From NCBI RefSeq assembly GCF_042651565.1, contig NZ_JBHSDF010000003.1: a stretch of DNA of 64,000 nucleotides; one strand, given 5' to 3'. A program made the position numbers and the translations under genes. This DNA is from Salinispirillum marinum (GTDB lineage: Bacteria > Pseudomonadota > Gammaproteobacteria > Pseudomonadales > Natronospirillaceae). The notes beneath the pieces were generated by a model that saw nothing but the letters and a program-made list of their open reading frames with translations, ran no database searches and was not told the origin of the DNA. Below, in pieces: positions 60,102 through 64,000 of this stretch; the first letter of the stretch is position 1; each line of letters opens with the position of its first letter.

Positions 60102-60337
60102 CGTTTGGGTTCCATGAGGATTTCATGGAACATGATGCCATGAGTCGCGGCAGGTGTCTTGTTACGCATCGCCACTTATCCAGCTGTGAAAAGCCATACG
60201 TAAGTCTGACCAATTGAAATTTAGCCATTTTCTATTCGTAACAAGGCGCAAATTTTTTAATAATGTTTGCCGAGTTTAAACACCCCGATAACTGCACGCT
60301 GTTACTGCTGCCTATACTCAATCAATAAGGATACTTC
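60102..60337. other. Intergenic region before the FG-GAP lipoprotein
   Basis: 236 bp, AT-rich toward the right (runs of T and A near 60250-60262), presumably holding divergent promoters. I see no clear boxes, repeats or small genes. Confidence 0.4.
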
Positions 60338-62185
60338 ATGTCATTGCCCGCTAATCGTTGGAAAATTATTGCGTTCGTGATCATCGGAATTTTGGGTTTA
60401 ACCGCATGCGATAGTGATAGCAATGGTGGGAAAAATAGAGACGATAATAGTGGCGCAGTCGCCCCACCCGCACCTACCCTCTCGTTAACCCCGCAAAGCG
60501 TCAAAACCTTTGCTTTCAGTTGGGCAGATGTCAGTGGCGAGACAGAGTACCGTCTTTTAGAAAATGCAGATGGAAATTCTGGATACACCGCAGTGACAAG
60601 TATTGCCGCCAACACCACCAGCTATGAACACGTGGTATTCCTGCCAGCACGCGTTAATACCAGCTACATTCTTCAGGCCTGCAACAGCCATGGCTGTACT
60701 GACTCAGCCGCCGTCTTCGTCACTGGCACTCTTGCCGCAGCGATCGGTTATGTGAAGGCCTCCAACACTGGTTCGGGTGACTATTTCGGCGCCGTGGCAC
60801 TCTCAGATGACGGCAACACACTAGCGGTAGGGGCTCCCGGAGAGTCCAGCGACGCCACTGGTGTGGGTGGCGACCAGACCAACAATGGGGCGAATGATAG
60901 TGGCGCAGTGTACGTGTTCATTCGCAGCGGCGCTGTCTGGACACAACAAGCCTACCTAAAGGCTTCTAATACAGGGACGAACGACGAATTCGGCTACAGC
61001 GTAGCGCTGACCAGCGACGGCGACAGCCTAGCGGTAGGGGCTCCTAGAGAGTCCAGCAACGCTACCGGCGTAGGTGGAGACCAGACCAACGATGGGGAGA
61101 GCGAGAGCGGAGCAGTCTACATCTTCAATCGCATCGGCACCGACTGGTCACAGCAGGCCTACCTGAAGGCCTCCAACCCAGAGAGTGGCGACGGTTTCGG
61201 CACCAGCCTAGCCTTGGCAAGCGACGGTAACACCCTAGCAGTAGGGGCACCTAGAGAAGCCAGCAACGCCACCGGTGTGGATGGCGACTACGCTAATAAT
61301 GATGCGAGCGAAAGCGGCGCGGTCTACGTTTTTAGCCTCAATGGTAGCGATTGGTCACAGCAGGCCTACCTCAAATCCTCCAACTCCGAGGCTGGTGACT
61401 GGTTCGGCATCAGCGTGGCCCTTTCCGGCGACGGTAACACGCTAGTGGCGGGGGCACATTGGGAGGACAGCAATGCCATCGGTGTGGGTGGCGAACAAAC
61501 TGACAACGAGTCCAACAGTAGCGGCGCGGTTTACGTCTTTAGCCGCAATAGCGCCATTTGGAATCAACAAGCCTACCTAAAAGCCTCCAATACCGGAGAG
61601 AGAGACAGGTTCGGCTGGAACGTAGCGCTCTCCAGCGATGGCGACACCCTAGCGGTTGGGGCGATTTACGAGGACAGTAACGCCATCGGTGTGGACGGTG
61701 ACCAGAACAACGACGGGGCCGAAAATAGCGGCGCAGCCTACATCTTCACCCGCAGCGGCAACGTTTGGTCACAACAGGCCTATTTGAAGGCCTCCAACAC
61801 CGGAGTGGAGGACAGGTTCGGCTTCAGTGTGGCGCTCTCCAGCGATGGCGACACTGTAGTGGTGGGGGCACCAGAGGAGAGCAGCAGCACCACGGGCGTG
61901 GGCGGGGATGGAAGCAACAACGGGGCCTACGAGAGCGGCGCGGTCTACGTCTTCAGCCGCGCTGGTACCATTTGGTTGCAATTGGCATACCTGAAAGCCT
62001 CAAACACGGAAGGGGGAGACCCTGACCTCGAAGAGAGCGAAGCTTTTGGCATCAGGCTTGCCATTTCTGGCGACGGCAACACCCTAGCGGTCGGGGCGGC
62101 TGGAGAAGGCAGCAACGCGACCGGCTTGGGCGGCGACCAGACCAACAACTCGAATACTAATAGCGGCGCCGTCTATCTATACTGA
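60338..62185 (+). CDS. FG-GAP seven-repeat beta-propeller lipoprotein
   Basis: 615 residues. A lipobox, GLTAC, ends the signal. Next comes an acidic Ser/Gly/Asn linker and a fibronectin-III-like domain (~45-130; FSWADVSGETEYRLL). Seven repeats of about 69 residues fill the rest, each with FGxSVALSxDGDTLAVGAP, TGVGGDQ and SGAVYVFxR. Seven FG-GAP units suggest a seven-bladed propeller with Ca-binding loops, on the cell surface or in the periplasm. AAGGA precedes the ATG. Role unknown; adhesion or binding is possible. Confidence 0.85.
   Translation: MSLPANRWKIIAFVIIGILGLTACDSDSNGGKNRDDNSGAVAPPAPTLSLTPQSVKTFAFSWADVSGETEYRLLENADGNSGYTAVTSIAANTTSYEHVVFLPARVNTSYILQACNSHGCTDSAAVFVTGTLAAAIGYVKASNTGSGDYFGAVALSDDGNTLAVGAPGESSDATGVGGDQTNNGANDSGAVYVFIRSGAVWTQQAYLKASNTGTNDEFGYSVALTSDGDSLAVGAPRESSNATGVGGDQTNDGESESGAVYIFNRIGTDWSQQAYLKASNPESGDGFGTSLALASDGNTLAVGAPREASNATGVDGDYANNDASESGAVYVFSLNGSDWSQQAYLKSSNSEAGDWFGISVALSGDGNTLVAGAHWEDSNAIGVGGEQTDNESNSSGAVYVFSRNSAIWNQQAYLKASNTGERDRFGWNVALSSDGDTLAVGAIYEDSNAIGVDGDQNNDGAENSGAAYIFTRSGNVWSQQAYLKASNTGVEDRFGFSVALSSDGDTVVVGAPEESSSTTGVGGDGSNNGAYESGAVYVFSRAGTIWLQLAYLKASNTEGGDPDLEESEAFGIRLAISGDGNTLAVGAAGEGSNATGLGGDQTNNSNTNSGAVYLY
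60742..62182 (+). repeat. 207-bp tandem repeats encoding FG-GAP units
   Basis: Seven in-frame units of about 207 bp, the DNA base of the propeller. The units differ enough (for example repeats 3 and 4) that this is not a recent expansion, but repeated stretches such as GCCTACCTAAAGGC-like starts recur and may recombine. Confidence 0.75.
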
Positions 62186-62232
62186 GCCCGACAAGACGAA
62201 AATCTGCACTGTAGTCTGGCATGGGTAATATG

Positions 62233-62269
62233 AAAAAATCCGGCGCTCGTTGCGAACGCCGGATTTTTT
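62233..62269. terminator. Bidirectional terminator, FG-GAP gene / putA
   Basis: A-run, TCCGGCG, loop, CGCCGGA, T-run: a strong stem with U-runs on both strands, between the convergent FG-GAP gene and putA. Confidence 0.93.
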
Positions 62270-62297
62270 GCTTGGTACTATTATCCCCGCAGTCTTC

Positions 62298-64000
62298 TTA
62301 CGCATCACCACCCAGTGATAACAGGCTAGCATTGCCGCCCACCGCTGTGGTGTTGATGGTGCGAGTCCGTTCGGTCGCAAAGCGCAATACATAGTTCGGG
62401 CCACCGGCTTTCGGGCCAGTGCCGGACAACCCGCGTCCGCCGAAGGGTTGTACACCGACCACCGCACCAATCTGGTTGCGGTTGATGTAGCAGTTACCGA
62501 CGCGCACGCGCTTTTCAATGTAAGCCGCGGTGGCTTCATTGCGCGTATGCACACCCAAGGTCAGGCCGTAACCGGTGCCGTTAATGGCATCCAACACGGT
62601 ATCCAGTTCTTTGGCTTTGTAGCGCAGAACGTGCAGTACGGGCCCGAATTGTTCGCGGCCCAATTCGGCAATGCTGCCAATCGACAAGACGGTGGGAGGG
62701 ACGAAGGTGCCGCTTGCACAGGCTTCGGGCAAGGTCATCTGGTGAATTAATTTGCCAGCTTGGGTCTGTTTGGCCACATAGGCCAGCAGTCCATCGCGGG
62801 CTTTTGCATCAATCACAGGGCCCACATCGGTGGACAGATCTTCCGGGTTACCTACCCGCAACTCTTCCATCGCGCCTTTGATCAGCTCGACCACGCGGTC
62901 ACCAATGTCATCTTGTACACAGAGTACACGCAACGCCGAGCAACGCTGTCCGGCGGAAGCAAAGGCGGAATGAATTACATCGGTCACCACTTGTTCAGGC
63001 AAGGCGGTGGAGTCCACCACCATGGCATTTTGCCCACCCGTTTCCGCGATGAAGGTAGCGATCGGACCTTCTCGGTCGGCGAGCTGCCGGTTAATGACAC
63101 GCGCGGTTTCGGTTGACCCGGTAAACGCAATGCCGGAGATGCGCGGATCGGGCACCAGTGCACCGCCGACTACTCGCCCTTCACCGGGCAACAGTTGCAG
63201 CACCTTGGCAGGCATCCCCGCTTGATAGAACAGTTCCACCGCCCGCGCTGCGATCAGTGACGTGGTTTCCGCAGGTTTCGCCAGTACGGTGTTACCGGCC
63301 ACCAGAGCGGCGGCGATCTGACCTAGGAAGATAGCCAGCGGAAAGTTCCATGGGCTGATGCACAGGAATACGCCCCGACCTTCGTAATACAGTTCGTTGC
63401 TTTCACCGGTTGGCCCCGGCAGTTTAATACTGCTGGTAAAGTGATGCCGTGCTTCGCGGGCATAAAAACGACAAAAGTCGACCGCTTCGCGCACTTCATC
63501 AATGCCGTCTTGCAACGTTTTACCGGCTTCGCGGGTACATAAAGCAATCAATTCGCCTTCGTTGTCTTCCAACAGATCGGCCATGCGTTCTAGGACGGCC
63601 GCCCGCTGGCTCACGGGGGTTTGATACCATTCTGTAAAACTGCTATCGGCAATTTCAAGCGCTTTGCGGCACTGCTCTGCGGTGGCGAAATCGACTTGCC
63701 CTACCGCCAAGCTCTGGTCATAGGGGCTTTTGACCTCCATGGTTTGGCCAGAGGCTTCAGGCTTGCCTGCCAACAGAGGGTATGCACGCCACAGCGTGTT
63801 ATCAAATTCGGATATTTTGGACATGAGGGCGCTCCGTTCAGCGTCTATCATCAGATTGTGGCCACGCGAATTCATGCGTTCAGGGCCGTATATGGCATTC
63901 GGCAAGACGATACGGGTGTTGCTGTGGTGCTCGCGCACCGCCACCAGTTCGACCGGAGAGGCGATCAGCTCTGCCACCGGGGTACGTGCATCCACCAAGC
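62298..64000 (-). CDS. putA: Bifunctional proline dehydrogenase/P5C dehydrogenase PutA (C-terminal part)
   Basis: 567 codons are seen and the frame is open at the right edge, so the N-terminal and PRODH parts lie outside. The visible part is the P5C dehydrogenase (aldehyde dehydrogenase) domain: NFPLAIFLGQIAAALVAGN, ETGGQNAMVV (Glu), and AGQRCSALR (nucleophilic Cys). The leading stretch VELVAVREHHSN...YGPERMNSRG is the linker found in PutA. The chain ends soon after FGGRGLSGTGPKAGG, so the extra C-terminal ALDH-like domain of long PutAs is absent. Oxidises proline to glutamate. Confidence 0.94.
   Translation of the reverse strand, partial: LVDARTPVAELIASPVELVAVREHHSNTRIVLPNAIYGPERMNSRGHNLMIDAERSALMSKISEFDNTLWRAYPLLAGKPEASGQTMEVKSPYDQSLAVGQVDFATAEQCRKALEIADSSFTEWYQTPVSQRAAVLERMADLLEDNEGELIALCTREAGKTLQDGIDEVREAVDFCRFYAREARHHFTSSIKLPGPTGESNELYYEGRGVFLCISPWNFPLAIFLGQIAAALVAGNTVLAKPAETTSLIAARAVELFYQAGMPAKVLQLLPGEGRVVGGALVPDPRISGIAFTGSTETARVINRQLADREGPIATFIAETGGQNAMVVDSTALPEQVVTDVIHSAFASAGQRCSALRVLCVQDDIGDRVVELIKGAMEELRVGNPEDLSTDVGPVIDAKARDGLLAYVAKQTQAGKLIHQMTLPEACASGTFVPPTVLSIGSIAELGREQFGPVLHVLRYKAKELDTVLDAINGTGYGLTLGVHTRNEATAAYIEKRVRVGNCYINRNQIGAVVGVQPFGGRGLSGTGPKAGGPNYVLRFATERTRTINTTAVGGNASLLSLGGDA

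Overview
The window looks like chromosomal DNA of a marine, heterotrophic gammaproteobacterium. The pointers are gene content and order: an orn / rsgA / psd / fimX-type / serB / ytjB neighbourhood like that of Pseudomonas and relatives, a CrbS/CrbR acetate-control pair beside actP, EF-P with both lysylation enzymes, a one-piece selO, and an alpha-glucoside (agl) operon. An Oceanospirillales-type genome (Saccharospirillaceae-like, e.g. Reinekea or Saccharospirillum) is my best guess; this is inference from gene content, with no search behind it. GC content is in the mid-50s percent by eye and even throughout. I saw no tRNA, rRNA, CRISPR array, prophage or transposase gene.

Layout. 1-4.9 kb (minus strand): an edge-truncated GIDE-domain membrane protein, selO, a branched-chain aminotransferase and two coupled YbjQ proteins. 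5-12.5 kb: an iron-type alcohol dehydrogenase, a CHASE-GGDEF diguanylate cyclase, UspA, an alanine/sodium symporter, a small lipoprotein, an EamA exporter and a pirin. 12.6-17.4 kb: an AEC transporter, then a sulfur-oxidation island on the minus strand (monohaem cytochrome c, FccB-like flavoprotein, YeeE/YedE channel, SoxYZ fusion) with a perfect palindromic operator candidate at its promoter. 17.5-19.5 kb: leuA with two tandem leucine-rich leader peptides. 19.6-23.8 kb: small genes (YciI, CPBP protease, VF530, rhodanese), a divergent HxlR/NmrA-type reductase pair, and orn. 24-26.4 kb: a secreted pullulanase-like protein that has lost its catalytic residues.

26.4-41.6 kb is housekeeping and signalling: rsgA, psd, a ProQ-domain protein, the complete EF-P beta-lysylation set (epmA-efp, divergent epmB), a PilZ-like protein next to a FimX-type degenerate GGDEF-EAL protein, serB, a ytjB-like membrane protein followed by a haem/B12-type ABC permease and ATPase, a Rieske protein and yicC. 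41.6-49.6 kb is the alpha-glucoside system aglEFGA plus a LacI regulator and a second binding protein. It has a 16-bp operator candidate and stem-loops, but no ATPase gene. 49.7-59.2 kb is the acetate module: CrbR, CrbS, a DUF4212 protein, the ActP-type symporter, a small membrane protein, a cNMP/CBS/DUF294 protein and a DEDDh exonuclease. 59.2-64 kb holds a 264-bp element foldable as a three-way junction with complementary loops, an outer-membrane barrel protein, a seven-repeat FG-GAP lipoprotein, and the C-terminal part of putA running off the right edge.

The most unusual items are the structured element at 59182-59445, the catalytically degenerate pullulanase, the tandem leu leader peptides and the palindromic element at the end of fccB.
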